In this document: piece after piece, positions 16,029 to 24,268 of the stretch | Numbering within the stretch: the first letter of the stretch is position 1 | Layout of the letters: each line of letters opens with the position of its first letter | NCBI RefSeq assembly: GCF_000237325.1 | Contig: NC_017542.1 | Coordinates: 819,501 to 883,500 of the forward strand | Source of the DNA: Paenibacillus polymyxa M1 | GTDB taxonomy: Bacteria > Bacillota > Bacilli > Paenibacillales > Paenibacillaceae | Direction: 5' to 3' | DNA: 64,000 nucleotides | Notes under the pieces: generated by a model | What the model was told of the DNA's origin: nothing | Databases searched by the model: none | Seen by the model: the letters and a program-made list of their open reading frames with translations, nothing else | Program-made: the position numbers and the translations under genes

Positions 16029-16943
16029 ATGAGAATATTTCAGTTTTGGAAGAAAAATAAAAAAACTGTGGTGGCAATCAATTTGGACACTGCTATTCCT
16101 GCAGCCATTATAAAGGTTGGCGGATTAGTAGATCAGCCAGAGCAATTCACCGCCGAGGCGAAAAATTCGGCGGCTATGCTGGGAGAAGAGGCATTGCCTC
16201 TATTCCCGCGTTATTTTTTCGGGACTGAGCTGCAGAAGCCAGAGAGTTTGGCGGGAAAGTACGAAGGTTTGGGTGACTGGCTGCATATTCAACAGGATGC
16301 TATTTTTGAGATTATCTACAATTACAGGGAAAAGGCGATTCCCATGCTGTATGAGGTGGCGTTCGGGGTATACGATTGGACGCAGTATAAGGCGGTGCGG
16401 ATACTAACTCGGTTAGCCCGTGAAGGCCTTCATACCGACCAGATTGTGGACGATATTATCAGCCATGTCGACGATTTTCGTTATGAGGCACAAATGCCTA
16501 CATTCTATTTTCTGTCCGGACTGACGGGCAATAAGAAAGTTGCCGCGTTGCTGCAAAGGCATTTCCTTGAGAATCTGGAATACGATCCGATTGATGCCTT
16601 TGATATTTTCGAGAATTTGCACCGTTGTTCGCCTGATGTTGCCATGAGACATGCCGATTTTCTCAAAGCCATTGCCCGTGGTGAAGGCCTAGAAGGCCGC
16701 TCTCCGTTACTGGACGGAGCGATAGGGACTACCGATGAGAACGGCAAGCAAGAGTACCACTGGCCTGATGATGAACCTGTCGAAGAGCACCACCAATTAC
16801 GAGCGGCCATATTTTATTACCAGTTGAATTCTCACGATGAAGAGGTCAATCGGCTGTTGGATCAATGGGAAGTGAGCCATCCGGAGGAGAATGTAAGGCG
16901 TTATATTGGGAAATTGCGAGGGGAAGGACAGGGAGAGAGCTAA
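16029..16943 (+). CDS. Hypothetical protein, HEAT-like helical
   Basis: A 304-residue protein with no family I recognise. After a basic start (MRIFQFWKKNKKTVV) the body is acidic, with helical pairs such as 'YREKAIPMLYEVAFGVYDWTQYKAVRILTRLAREG' and 'HTDQIVDDIISHVDDF' that look like HEAT/armadillo-type repeats. There is no membrane span or catalytic motif. It may be a scaffold or immunity-type protein, but that is speculation. A single gene between an AbrB-type and a MerR regulator, with GGGGCTGTG as a weak ribosome site. Confidence 0.72.
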   Translation: MRIFQFWKKNKKTVVAINLDTAIPAAIIKVGGLVDQPEQFTAEAKNSAAMLGEEALPLFPRYFFGTELQKPESLAGKYEGLGDWLHIQQDAIFEIIYNYREKAIPMLYEVAFGVYDWTQYKAVRILTRLAREGLHTDQIVDDIISHVDDFRYEAQMPTFYFLSGLTGNKKVAALLQRHFLENLEYDPIDAFDIFENLHRCSPDVAMRHADFLKAIARGEGLEGRSPLLDGAIGTTDENGKQEYHWPDDEPVEEHHQLRAAIFYYQLNSHDEEVNRLLDQWEVSHPEENVRRYIGKLRGEGQGES

Positions 16944-17057
16944 CTGTTCAGTTTGTGAATAGGGAAATCCTAATTTTGCACTCTTTTCTATGAAAACTTA
17001 TACTTATCGTTACAGCTGACTTGAAGCGAAAATACAAGAACGAGGAGGGGATCAACC

Positions 17058-17429
17058 ATGTACTCCATTAAAGAAGTTGAAATCAGGAGCGGATTGCCCG
17101 CATCTACCCTTCGTTATTATGAAAAAGAGGGCATTCTACCTGATGTCGGTCGGGATGAAGGTGGGAGAAGGGTATATACCGAGAAACAAATGGATTGGAT
17201 CAGGTTCCTTATGGCTATGAAAGACACAGGAATGACCATTGAAGAAATTAAGGCATACCTTGAGCTAAATGTAAAAGGAGAAGCCACGATCCAAGAGCGA
17301 AGAGATTTCCTGGTTGCTCACAAAAAGAAAGTGGAAGAACATATGGCACAAACGCAACACAATTTGGAGAAAATTATTCAAAAGATCGCTTACTACGATC
17401 ATGTGGTCATGGGAAAAAGCTTCTCTTAG
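17058..17429 (+). CDS. MerR-family regulator, short type
   Basis: A 123-residue MerR regulator: winged helix 'YSIKEVEIRSGLPASTLRYYEKEGILPDVGRDEGGRRVYTEKQM' followed by a dimerisation coil (about 75-115). Length and the 'YYEKEGILP' motif fit the AdhR/YhdM-like aldehyde-responsive subgroup, but the conserved Cys of AdhR is not present. GAGGAGGGG precedes the ATG. No partner oxidoreductase is adjacent, so its target is elsewhere or only itself. Confidence 0.88.
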   Translation: MYSIKEVEIRSGLPASTLRYYEKEGILPDVGRDEGGRRVYTEKQMDWIRFLMAMKDTGMTIEEIKAYLELNVKGEATIQERRDFLVAHKKKVEEHMAQTQHNLEKIIQKIAYYDHVVMGKSFS

Positions 17430-17453
17430 TCGCCAGATCGAATTGAATATATG

Positions 17454-17494
17454 AAGCCCCCAGCCTATTTGAAATACGCTGTAGGGCTTTTTTT
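17454..17494 (+). terminator. Terminator after the short MerR gene
   Basis: AAGCCCCCAGC pairs, with one bulge, with GCTGTAGGGCTT, followed by seven T (17488-17494). Confidence 0.75.
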
Positions 17495-17613
17495 GTATAG
17501 ATATCTAAAGATACCTGCTGTAGGTCGCAAGTATGAAAAATCGTTGGCAATTAGGCGGTTCACAATGTGCTTACAGGGTAAAAGTGTAGTACCAAGGTGG
17601 GGAAGTGGGGGTA

Positions 17614-17644
17614 TTGACTCTCACGCCACGTGAGGCTGTAGACT
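17614..17644 (+). promoter_or_regulatory. MerR-type promoter with 19-bp spacer and palindrome
   Basis: TTGACT (17614-17619) and TAGACT (17639-17644) are separated by 19 bp, not 17. The spacer carries the inverted repeat CTCACG-CCA-CGTGAG (17620-17634). This is the textbook layout of BmrR/Mta/TipAL-activated promoters, 25 bp before the TipA-like gene, so autoactivation is strongly suggested. Confidence 0.85.
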
Positions 17645-17669
17645 GTGAAAGCAAGGGAGGTGAAGCGGA

Positions 17670-18434
17670 ATGGCTTATACGGTTAAGGAAGTATCTAATC
17701 TGTCGGGAATCAGCGTTCGAACTTTGCATTATTATGATGAAATTGGATTGCTGAAACCACATCATATCGGAAATAATGGATATCGCTATTACGAACAGGA
17801 ACAACTGTTGAGGCTTCAGCAAATCATGGTGTATAGGGAACTGGATTTGCCTTTATCCGAAATTGGCAATGTGCTGGAGCAAACCAAGGAACAAAAGGCT
17901 GAGGTTTTGCAGGTGCATCGAGCCAATATTGAGGCCAAGGTCTTCCGCTTGCATACTCTCCTTCAGACCATCGACGAAACGGTGGCTCATTTGAAAGGAG
18001 AACAAACGATGGAACCAGAGCAAATGTACCAAGGGTTTAACCCGGAAAAACAAGAAATGTATGAACGTGATCTGACGGAACGTTATGGTTCACAGGTCGA
18101 AGAGAAGGTTCAGGAGAGTAAGACTGCGACGACGAACTGGAGCAAAGAGGATTATTTGGATTCGCAGGCAGAGGCAGATCAGATTCATCGGGAGTTGGCT
18201 GAAGCCATGAATAAGGGATTGAAGCATAACAGTGTAGAAGTACAGGCGCTGATCCGCCGTCATCTTCAATGGGTAAGCCGATTTTATACCCCTACAGCAG
18301 AAATTTATAGCGGGCTGGGAGACTTGTATGTAGAACATGAGGATTTCAGTAAAATGTATGAAGGCTATCACCCTGGGCTGGCTGAGTATTTGCGAGACGG
18401 AATGAAGGAGCTGGCCAAGCGGGAATTAACCTAG
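17670..18434 (+). CDS. MerR-family activator with TipAS ligand domain (Mta/TipAL-like)
   Basis: A 254-residue protein. The MerR winged helix is 'YTVKEVSNLSGISVRTLHYYDEIGLLKPHHIGNNGYRYYEQEQL'; then a coiled coil (about 75-115); then a TipAS domain (about 130-250) with the family pattern 'YQGFNPEKQEMYERDLTERYG' and 'SRFYTPTAEIYSGLGDLYVEHEDF'. TipAS domains bind thiopeptide and other hydrophobic antibiotics. Full length for the family. It has its own 19-bp-spacer promoter and GGGAGGTGAAGCGG ribosome site. No exporter is adjacent. Confidence 0.93.
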   Translation: MAYTVKEVSNLSGISVRTLHYYDEIGLLKPHHIGNNGYRYYEQEQLLRLQQIMVYRELDLPLSEIGNVLEQTKEQKAEVLQVHRANIEAKVFRLHTLLQTIDETVAHLKGEQTMEPEQMYQGFNPEKQEMYERDLTERYGSQVEEKVQESKTATTNWSKEDYLDSQAEADQIHRELAEAMNKGLKHNSVEVQALIRRHLQWVSRFYTPTAEIYSGLGDLYVEHEDFSKMYEGYHPGLAEYLRDGMKELAKRELT

Positions 18435-18466
18435 CAATAGTTGATGAAAGGGCTATAAGTAATATG

Positions 18467-18516
18467 AAAAAGGGTGAACAACAAACCAATCGACGGCCTG
18501 CTGTTCACCCTTTTTT
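18467..18516. terminator. Bidirectional terminator
   Basis: AAAAAGGGTGAACA (18467-18480) pairs perfectly with TGTTCACCCTTTTT (18502-18515). It is shared by the converging TipA-like and Gln-rich genes. Confidence 0.9.
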
Positions 18517-18528
18517 GTGTAAAGCAGC

Positions 18529-19005
18529 TTACATGCCGCTTGGTGCTGTTCTCATGCCTTGTTGACTGCTGTTTCCGAACTGCTGCATGTTACTACTGCC
18601 TGCAAAATGCTGTCCGGTCGTCCCCATATGTTGCGGAAAGTTGTGATTCATGTGGCTTCCTGTACTAAAGGCGGATGGTTGCATACTACGGGAAGCATAG
18701 TTATCGCCAAATCCAGGTTGAGTCATTTGGTTGCTCGAGCGGATGGTGTTTTCCAGCTGACTACACAGTTGAATAACTTGTTGGTATTGCTGCATAGCTT
18801 TTTGGTGGTCCTGGATTGCGGTTTGGATCATTTGAGCCGCATTACGTTCACGTTGCATCAGGCTTTCAAGGCTGGATGCATTTTGTTGCTCTTGTTGCAG
18901 CAACTGTTGATACATAGCGGTTCCTTGCTGTGTTTGTTGTACCAATTGCTGAATAATTTGTTCACATTGATGAATTTGTTGTTGCGGAGCCATGTTATTG
19001 AACAT
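18529..19005 (-). CDS. Glutamine-rich coiled-coil protein, probably spore-related
   Basis: A 158-residue protein. Residues 5-95 are a Gln-rich coiled coil (many QQ pairs, heptad-like 'CEQIIQQLVQQTQQGTAMYQQLL'), and residues 96-158 are a disordered Met/Gln/Ser/Gly/His-rich tail. This resembles small spore-coat or spore-associated proteins of Bacillaceae in composition, but I cannot assign a family. AAGGAGATTGATGATCA precedes the ATG. Function unknown. Confidence 0.75.
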   Translation of the reverse strand: MFNNMAPQQQIHQCEQIIQQLVQQTQQGTAMYQQLLQQEQQNASSLESLMQRERNAAQMIQTAIQDHQKAMQQYQQVIQLCSQLENTIRSSNQMTQPGFGDNYASRSMQPSAFSTGSHMNHNFPQHMGTTGQHFAGSSNMQQFGNSSQQGMRTAPSGM

Positions 19006-19095
19006 TGATCATCAATCTCCTTCGCCGGATAGTTTAGGTTTTAGGACCCTCATATATTGTGGCGAAGGAAGAGCATATATATGCACAATTTTTGG

Positions 19096-19575
19096 TTACA
19101 GGCTGGATACCAGAATAGCCGTAAATTCCTCTAGGAATACACGATCTTCGTGATCAAATCGGCTTTTTAGCGGGCTGTCAATGTCCAGCACCCCAATCAG
19201 CTCATCGTTCTTGATTAGAGGGATAACGATTTCGCTATTGGAAGCAGCGTCACAGGCGATATGTCCTGGAAATGCATGTACATCGTCAATGACAAGTGTT
19301 CGCCGTTCAGCTGCTGCGGTACCGCAAACGCCGCGCCCCAGTGGAATCCGTATACATGCGGGTAAACCCTGGAAGGGACCTAGTACAAGCTCAGTCCCAT
19401 CATAAAGATAGAAGCCACTCCAGTTCACATCTGGAAGAAAGTGACCCAGTAACGCTGAAGCGTTCGCTAAATTGGCAATCCTATTGGATTCATCGTGAAC
19501 AAGTGCCCGGAGTTGTCCGAGAACGGATTCGAATTGTTCCTGACGTGTTCCTTCGTAAGGGATAGTTTGAAACAT
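19096..19575 (-). CDS. Free methionine-(R)-sulfoxide reductase, GAF type
   Basis: A 159-residue GAF-domain enzyme of the fRMsr (YtsP/YebR) family. The three family cysteines are present: Cys74 (LPACIRIPLG), Cys84 (GVCGTAA) and Cys108 (GHIACDAASNSEIVIP). 'NWSGFYLYDG' and 'IGVLDIDSPLKSRFDHED' are further hallmarks. It reduces free Met-R-O using thioredoxin in the cytoplasm. Full length; single gene with AGGAGCG upstream. Confidence 0.93.
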   Translation of the reverse strand: MFQTIPYEGTRQEQFESVLGQLRALVHDESNRIANLANASALLGHFLPDVNWSGFYLYDGTELVLGPFQGLPACIRIPLGRGVCGTAAAERRTLVIDDVHAFPGHIACDAASNSEIVIPLIKNDELIGVLDIDSPLKSRFDHEDRVFLEEFTAILVSSL

Positions 19576-19927
19576 GTAGAGTCCACGCTCCTAACATTAA
19601 ATTTTCATATTAACTGTTGTATATATCACCAAAAATAGGTAATTGTGCAAATCGCTTTTACCATTGGTTAATTAATTTAAGATATAACGATTGTACATAT
19701 TCAGTCAAGTAGAAAATAGCACTACCGTCTTGGAATAATCACCTTACTCTAACAGCAGCACAATTCCCTATCTGTACAAGCAGCGCTGACGGCAAAGCTT
19801 TACGTTTTAGCGGGACATATAATATAGAAAGTAATTCAGCGAGGGTTGCCCTCATCTGTTTCCAGCTTCTCCCCTATGGGTAAAAACAATGTAACATGTT
19901 GGCTTAGGCCAGAGAGGAGTTACAATT
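19576..19927. other. Divergent intergenic region
   Basis: About 350 bp between the leftward fRMsr gene and a rightward small winged-helix gene. It should hold both promoters; the left half is very AT-rich. I find no convincing gene, riboswitch or repeat in it. Confidence 0.55.
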
Positions 19928-20233
19928 ATGCATGCAGATGTTCAGAACTTGTTTATCCGTATACAGATGCTTTCTTATGCACATCAGGACGATTTGACGG
20001 TGAGAGATATACAACCTGTACTCGAAGAACGCGGATACCGCGTAGGAGAACGTGAAGTCAAGCAGGAGCTGGAAAACCTGACACAGGAAAACTTTCTGAC
20101 GCCGCATGATGATATGTTCAGCCTTACCGGCGCAGGGATCGAAGAATTGCAGGAGATTCAGTCAATGCTAGGCGTATTGTACGAAGATGTTGTGAAAAAT
20201 CCAGCGCAAGTCGCTGCCCGTGCCTCTTCTTAA
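19928..20233 (+). CDS. Small winged-helix-like hypothetical protein
   Basis: A 101-residue protein. 'DDLTVRDIQPVLEERGYRVGEREVKQELENLTQENFLTP' (about 20-58) looks like a winged helix with a recognition helix, followed by a short helical tail. Possibly a DNA- or RNA-binding protein, but no named family is evident. AGAGGAGTTACAATT supports the ATG. Single gene. Confidence 0.75.
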   Translation: MHADVQNLFIRIQMLSYAHQDDLTVRDIQPVLEERGYRVGEREVKQELENLTQENFLTPHDDMFSLTGAGIEELQEIQSMLGVLYEDVVKNPAQVAARASS

Positions 20234-20270
20234 AAGAATAGGGACACAAAAAAATCATATAAAAATAAAA

Positions 20271-20322
20271 GGTAGCCCTCTTCATTCCTGATTCCAGGAA
20301 GCGGAGGGCTAATTTGATTTTA
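20271..20322. terminator. Hairpin after the small winged-helix gene
   Basis: TAGCCCTC (20273-20280) pairs with GAGGGCTA (20304-20311) with an inner TTCCTG/CAGGAA pairing; only an interrupted T-run follows on each side. Confidence 0.55.
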
Positions 20323-20420
20323 TAGGGTCTGTCCACTTTAATAAGGTTGTGTTTGTTGGAGGTGTATGCTTAAATGTAGCGTATATTTGTTGTATTTTGA
20401 TGCTGGAAGGATGATGGAAC

Positions 20421-21017
20421 ATGTGTGCATATGCAAGTAAGGGGCATATACCACTGCTGGAAAGCCCGCGTCTTCGGCTGCGAAGGATGGAAAGTCGGGA
20501 TGCGGCTACGATGTTCGCTTGCTGGTCTGACCCGGAGGTTCACCGTTATATGAATCTTTCCGGTATGTCAGGACGTGAGGATGCTGAGGATATGATTGGG
20601 CTGTTGAATGAGCTGGCGAAGACGGAGGATGCGCTGCGCTGGGGGATCGAGCTGAAGGACAACGGGAAGCTGATTGGAAGTTGCGGCTTTAATTATTGGC
20701 AGACAGAGGGAGCTTATAAAGCCGAGATTGGCTATGAGTTGGCCAAGCCTTATTGGCGACAGGGCTATATGACAGAGGCGCTTCGCTTGGTGCTTTCATT
20801 CGGATATGGCACGATCCGATTAAATCGGATTGAAGCGCTGGTGGACCCGCGCAATACAGGCTCGCAAGCCCTGCTGTCCTCGATGGGCTGGACCCAGGAA
20901 GGGCTGTTACGGCAGGTACAGCATACATCTACAGGTTTTAAGGATATGCTGATGTACTCATTACTGCATGAAGAATGGCTCAGACTGGAGGTACAACGAA
21001 ATGCTGTTTCAGTATAA
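20421..21017 (+). CDS. GNAT acetyltransferase, RimJ/RimL type
   Basis: A 198-residue GNAT: 'SPRLRLRRMESRDAATMFACWSDPEVHRYM' at the front, acetyl-CoA loop 'IGYELAKPYWRQGYMTEALRLVLSFGY' (about 105-131) and 'NRIEALVDPRNTGSQALLSSMGW'. It could acetylate a ribosomal protein N-terminus or another amine. The last 17 bases overlap the next gene, so it is translationally coupled to the ECF transporter T component, an unusual partner. Confidence 0.9.
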   Translation: MCAYASKGHIPLLESPRLRLRRMESRDAATMFACWSDPEVHRYMNLSGMSGREDAEDMIGLLNELAKTEDALRWGIELKDNGKLIGSCGFNYWQTEGAYKAEIGYELAKPYWRQGYMTEALRLVLSFGYGTIRLNRIEALVDPRNTGSQALLSSMGWTQEGLLRQVQHTSTGFKDMLMYSLLHEEWLRLEVQRNAVSV

Positions 21018-21756
21018 CGGCGGTTCGTCGCCGCTGCACAGGCTTGGACCGTTAAGTAAGCTTATATGGGTGGGATGCTTTAGTCTTCTGTCGATGTCAT
21101 GGGATTCGACGCTACGGGAAGCGGCACTCTTGGCGGTACTGATCGCTGTGGCTGGCTTGGGTGCACGGTTGACCCTGGCACGACAACTTCGCGCTATGTC
21201 GTTCCTGATTGGTTTAGGGATTCCATATTTTATACTGTCTATCCTAGCGATTCGAGAAGGACATGAAGTGGCTTCATGGGGACCCATTGTGGTTACAGCT
21301 GAGGGACTGGATATCGCGGGGGCATTAACGCTGCGGATTTTTGTATTGTTTTTGGCATCCTATATCTATCTCTCGACGACCGATCCCCGAGATTTTGTGC
21401 AGGCTTTGAATCTGCGCTTGCGTGTGCCTTATCGGTTTGCGTTCGGTATTTCAGTGGCGTTGACGTTTCTACCCTTATTGGAAGAAGAAGGGCGAACAAT
21501 TATGGCTGCACGACGTGTCCGTGGACAGGAGCCACCACGAGGATGGAGCAATCGGTTATCATGGTGGAGCGGGTATGCGGCTGCTGTGTTGGTGAATGCT
21601 GTGAGACGGGTTCAGCAGACAGCACTGGCTATGGAGGGCAAAGGTTTTGGCGCTTATGCAGAACGGACGTATTTTCGTACACTGAAAAATGGGCGTTTAG
21701 GCTACGTATATGCTGTGATTGCTGTATTCGCTACGGCTGTTTTATGGTGGGTATGA
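21001..21756 (+). CDS. ECF transporter T component (CbiQ/YkoC-like)
   Basis: A 251-residue membrane protein with five or six hydrophobic segments. The two short Ala-Arg-Gly coupling motifs of EcfT appear as 'MAARRVRGQEPP' (about 169-180) and 'AMEGKGFGA' (about 207-215). It couples the ATPase to the substrate-binding S component. ATG 21001 has GGAGGT 10 bases upstream and overlaps the GNAT gene; the longer in-frame start at 20968 lacks a ribosome site. T, S and A genes follow in that order, like B. subtilis ykoC, ykoE and ykoD (thiamine-precursor uptake). Confidence 0.9.
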   Translation: MLFQYNGGSSPLHRLGPLSKLIWVGCFSLLSMSWDSTLREAALLAVLIAVAGLGARLTLARQLRAMSFLIGLGIPYFILSILAIREGHEVASWGPIVVTAEGLDIAGALTLRIFVLFLASYIYLSTTDPRDFVQALNLRLRVPYRFAFGISVALTFLPLLEEEGRTIMAARRVRGQEPPRGWSNRLSWWSGYAAAVLVNAVRRVQQTALAMEGKGFGAYAERTYFRTLKNGRLGYVYAVIAVFATAVLWWV

Positions 21757-21781
21757 TAAAGAAGCAGCCCCTTTTTTTTGC

Positions 21782-21824
21782 TCTCATTGTCAACTTGTTA
21801 AATAAAATTAGGTTGACAATGAGA
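21782..21824 (+). promoter_or_regulatory. 13-bp inverted repeat at the S-component promoter
   Basis: Perfect 13-bp arms TCTCATTGTCAAC (21782-21794) and GTTGACAATGAGA (21812-21824) surround 17 AT-rich bases. The right arm contains TTGACA (21813-21818), with TACATT at a 17-bp spacer (21836-21841). It could be an operator or a leader hairpin. No thiamin-pyrophosphate riboswitch motif is visible. Confidence 0.6.
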
Positions 21825-21919
21825 CAGCGGATGAATACATTTATACAGTAACAGTTTGTACAAGGGCCAGAGTCTATGACCTTGTATACTAGATTATGGA
21901 GAGGAGTCAAGAAATATAT

Positions 21920-22507
21920 ATGAAAGAATCTCGTATTTTTGCCAAGTTTACAACGCTGGATATCGTGTTAATGGCCATGCTGGCTACGTTGAACGGCGTC
22001 ATGACTGTGTATTTGTCGATGATTAACAAAACGTTAAACAGTCTGGGAGGGCCTATTGCAACTTCCGCTATCGTCGGGCTGTACATGATATATGGTTTGC
22101 TGGCCTATTATATTATTCGTAAGCCAGGTACGGCGGTAATTGCTTATGCCTTTGGCGCAGTAGTGCAGTCTTTTATGGGCTCTGCCTATGGAATTGCGTC
22201 TATCATCGCGGCGGCTGTCTGCTATATGGTTGTGGCGGAACTGGTATTTGCTCTTTTGCGATATCGCCGCTGGAACACAGTTTCACTGATGCTGGCGGGC
22301 GGAGCCATGGTTCCGCTGTGGTTTATCGTGGCAGCCAATATGTTTGGCTATATGCATTGGGGATGGAAGGTGCTGACGATTGCACTGGTCGTTCGTATCC
22401 TGAGCGGCATTGTCCTGTGTGGTCTGCTGACGAAAGTACTGGGCGATGCCTTAAATGGAACGGGGCTGTTAAAACGCTTTGAACTGGGACGCGCTTCACG
22501 TGCATAA
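21920..22507 (+). CDS. ECF transporter S component (YkoE-like)
   Basis: A 195-residue protein with about six membrane helices. 'GGPIATSAIVGLYMIYGLLAYYIIRKPGTAVIAYAFGAVVQSFMGSAYGI' carries the 'IRKPG' and 'A..V..F.G' features of YkoE, the HMP/thiamine-precursor S component. It binds the vitamin; the T and A proteins supply energy. GAGAGGAG at 21898-21906 favours ATG 21920 over ATG 21896, which overlaps it, although the spacing is long. The substrate is inferred from the family only. Confidence 0.85.
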   Translation: MKESRIFAKFTTLDIVLMAMLATLNGVMTVYLSMINKTLNSLGGPIATSAIVGLYMIYGLLAYYIIRKPGTAVIAYAFGAVVQSFMGSAYGIASIIAAAVCYMVVAELVFALLRYRRWNTVSLMLAGGAMVPLWFIVAANMFGYMHWGWKVLTIALVVRILSGIVLCGLLTKVLGDALNGTGLLKRFELGRASRA

Positions 22508-22561
22508 CCAAGGCTATGCATGGCTATAGCTTGAACAATAGGGATCGAGGGTATTTCGGTT

Positions 22562-24121
22562 ATGAATGAACGTAGTGATCATGCTTCTGAGAATAGAGTG
22601 GCTGTTTCCTTGAGGAATTTTGGCTATCGGTATGATGACCAGGTGGAGCCAGCGTTACATGGTCTGACGCTGGACATTGCGGTGGGCGAGCATGTAGCCA
22701 TTGTTGGAGCTAGCGGAAGTGGAAAGTCTACGCTGTGCCAGCTGCTTCATGGCGGGTTGTCCCGTTCTGGCGAGGGTGAACGGACGGGAGAGCTGACCGT
22801 GTACGGGATGGACCCCGACACCGCTGAATTGGCTACGGTCGCCACCACTGTCGGCGTCGTGCTTCAGGACCCGGATGCCCAGCTAGTGCAGGGAATCGTC
22901 GAAGACGAAATTGCTTTTGGACCGGAGAATCTGCGCGTGCCTCCGGCAGAAATAGAACAGCGCCTTGCCGCTGCACTGGAGGCCGTCGGCCTGGCATCCG
23001 AGCGCGGCTCCTTCGTGCGGCGCCTCTCGGGAGGTCAGCGCCAACGCACCGCCATTGCTGCGGTGCTGGCGCTGGAAGCGCCGCTGGTCGTGTTCGACGA
23101 CGCAGCCGCGCAGTTGGACCCGCCGGCTGTACGGGACTTCGTCCTGCTATGTCGGCGGCTCCATGCCGCAGGCCGGACGGTGATCACTGCGTCCGGCCGT
23201 ATAGATGATGGCGCGCGTGCAGCACAGCGCGTCATCGTGCTGAAGGGCGGGACTATGCTGCTGCAAGGTCCGCCCGAAGAGCTGCTGCGCGAGCATGGGG
23301 CGCAGCTGGCAGCCTGGGGGCTGCTCCCCTCTTCCGCAGGGAGGGAAGACATGCCGCGTGAGCCGGGGGTGAATTCCGGCTCGGCGGCTAACTGCGCTGG
23401 GCAGCCGTTGCTGGAGGTGAAGGGATTGCCCTTCACCTACCCCGGCAGCCAGCGTCCGGCGCTCAAGGGCGTGAGTCTTGCCCTTGCGCCTGGCGAACGA
23501 GCCGTAATGCTGGGCGAGAACGGCTCTGGCAAAACCACGCTGGGCAAGCTGCTTATGGGTCTACTCCCCGCACCGAAGGGATGCATGTGGTGGGAGGGGC
23601 AGGATATGGCGAAGCTGCCCATTCATCAACTGGCTGCCGGGATCGGTTATGTGTTCCAGCAACCAGAGCATCAGTTTGCAGCTGCAACGGTGTGGGAAGA
23701 GTGCTTGTACAGCGTGCGCGCCAAGTTTGGTTTACGGATCGGAGATCCGATTCCCGCCGCCTATGAGGAACGAGCGCATCGCTTACTGGCAGCCGCCAGG
23801 CTGGGCCACAGGCTAGAGGTTTCGCCATACCTGTTAAGTGGAGGCGAAAAAAGGCTTTTGAGCGTTGCGGCGCAGTTTATCCTACCCAAAAAGCTTTACA
23901 TTTTGGATGAGCCAACTGCGGGAACGGATTACGAAGGGGCGAATAGCCTGCTCCGTATGTGTACAGAGCAGGCTGCTGAAGGCGCGGCTTTTCTAATCAT
24001 TACCCATGATATACAGATAGCTGAACGCTTTGCCAGCCATGTTCTTCGTATGGAAGAGGGGTATCTCTATAAAACGGAAGATAGCGGGAGTTATCATACG
24101 ATTACAGTTGACAAAAATTAA
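22562..24121 (+). CDS. ECF transporter ATPase with two ABC domains (YkoD-like)
   Basis: A 519-residue fusion of two nucleotide-binding domains. Domain 1 (about 10-240): Walker A GASGSGKST, signature LSGGQ, but Walker B reads VVFDDAAAQLD (Asp in place of the catalytic Glu) and the H-loop is 'VITASGRIDD' with no His. Domain 2 (about 275-510): Walker A GENGSGKTT, signature LLSGGE, Walker B YILDEPTAGTD and H-loop 'IITHD', all intact. So one ATP site is predicted to be catalytically weak. The interior (about 22950-23500) is clearly more GC-rich than the neighbours. It works with the T and S components just upstream. Confidence 0.92.
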   Translation: MNERSDHASENRVAVSLRNFGYRYDDQVEPALHGLTLDIAVGEHVAIVGASGSGKSTLCQLLHGGLSRSGEGERTGELTVYGMDPDTAELATVATTVGVVLQDPDAQLVQGIVEDEIAFGPENLRVPPAEIEQRLAAALEAVGLASERGSFVRRLSGGQRQRTAIAAVLALEAPLVVFDDAAAQLDPPAVRDFVLLCRRLHAAGRTVITASGRIDDGARAAQRVIVLKGGTMLLQGPPEELLREHGAQLAAWGLLPSSAGREDMPREPGVNSGSAANCAGQPLLEVKGLPFTYPGSQRPALKGVSLALAPGERAVMLGENGSGKTTLGKLLMGLLPAPKGCMWWEGQDMAKLPIHQLAAGIGYVFQQPEHQFAAATVWEECLYSVRAKFGLRIGDPIPAAYEERAHRLLAAARLGHRLEVSPYLLSGGEKRLLSVAAQFILPKKLYILDEPTAGTDYEGANSLLRMCTEQAAEGAAFLIITHDIQIAERFASHVLRMEEGYLYKTEDSGSYHTITVDKN

Positions 24122-24156
24122 GGATATGTAGACAATAATATATATACATCGTACAC

Positions 24157-24188
24157 AACAGGCGGCCTATATAGGCCGCCTGTTTACG
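24157..24188 (+). terminator. Terminator of the ECF operon
   Basis: A perfect 28-bp palindrome: 14-bp arms AACAGGCGGCCTAT (24157-24170) and its complement (24171-24184). T-content is low on both sides, so it may act mainly through the very stable stem. Confidence 0.65.
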
Positions 24189-24268
24189 ATTATGCAGTGC
24201 GGGTAATCATCCAAGCTGGGAAGGAAAAACCGTACAGATACAACACAGTTTTTACAAGGAAAGGATTT

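Noticed and set aside
17451-17633. A 60-codon frame between the two MerR genes
   Set aside because: It reads through the terminator at 17454-17494 and into the MerR-type promoter.
20234-20420. A TPP riboswitch before the ECF operon
   Set aside because: I looked for the conserved CUGAGA and the GCG-containing THI-box core and found neither here nor in 21757-21895.
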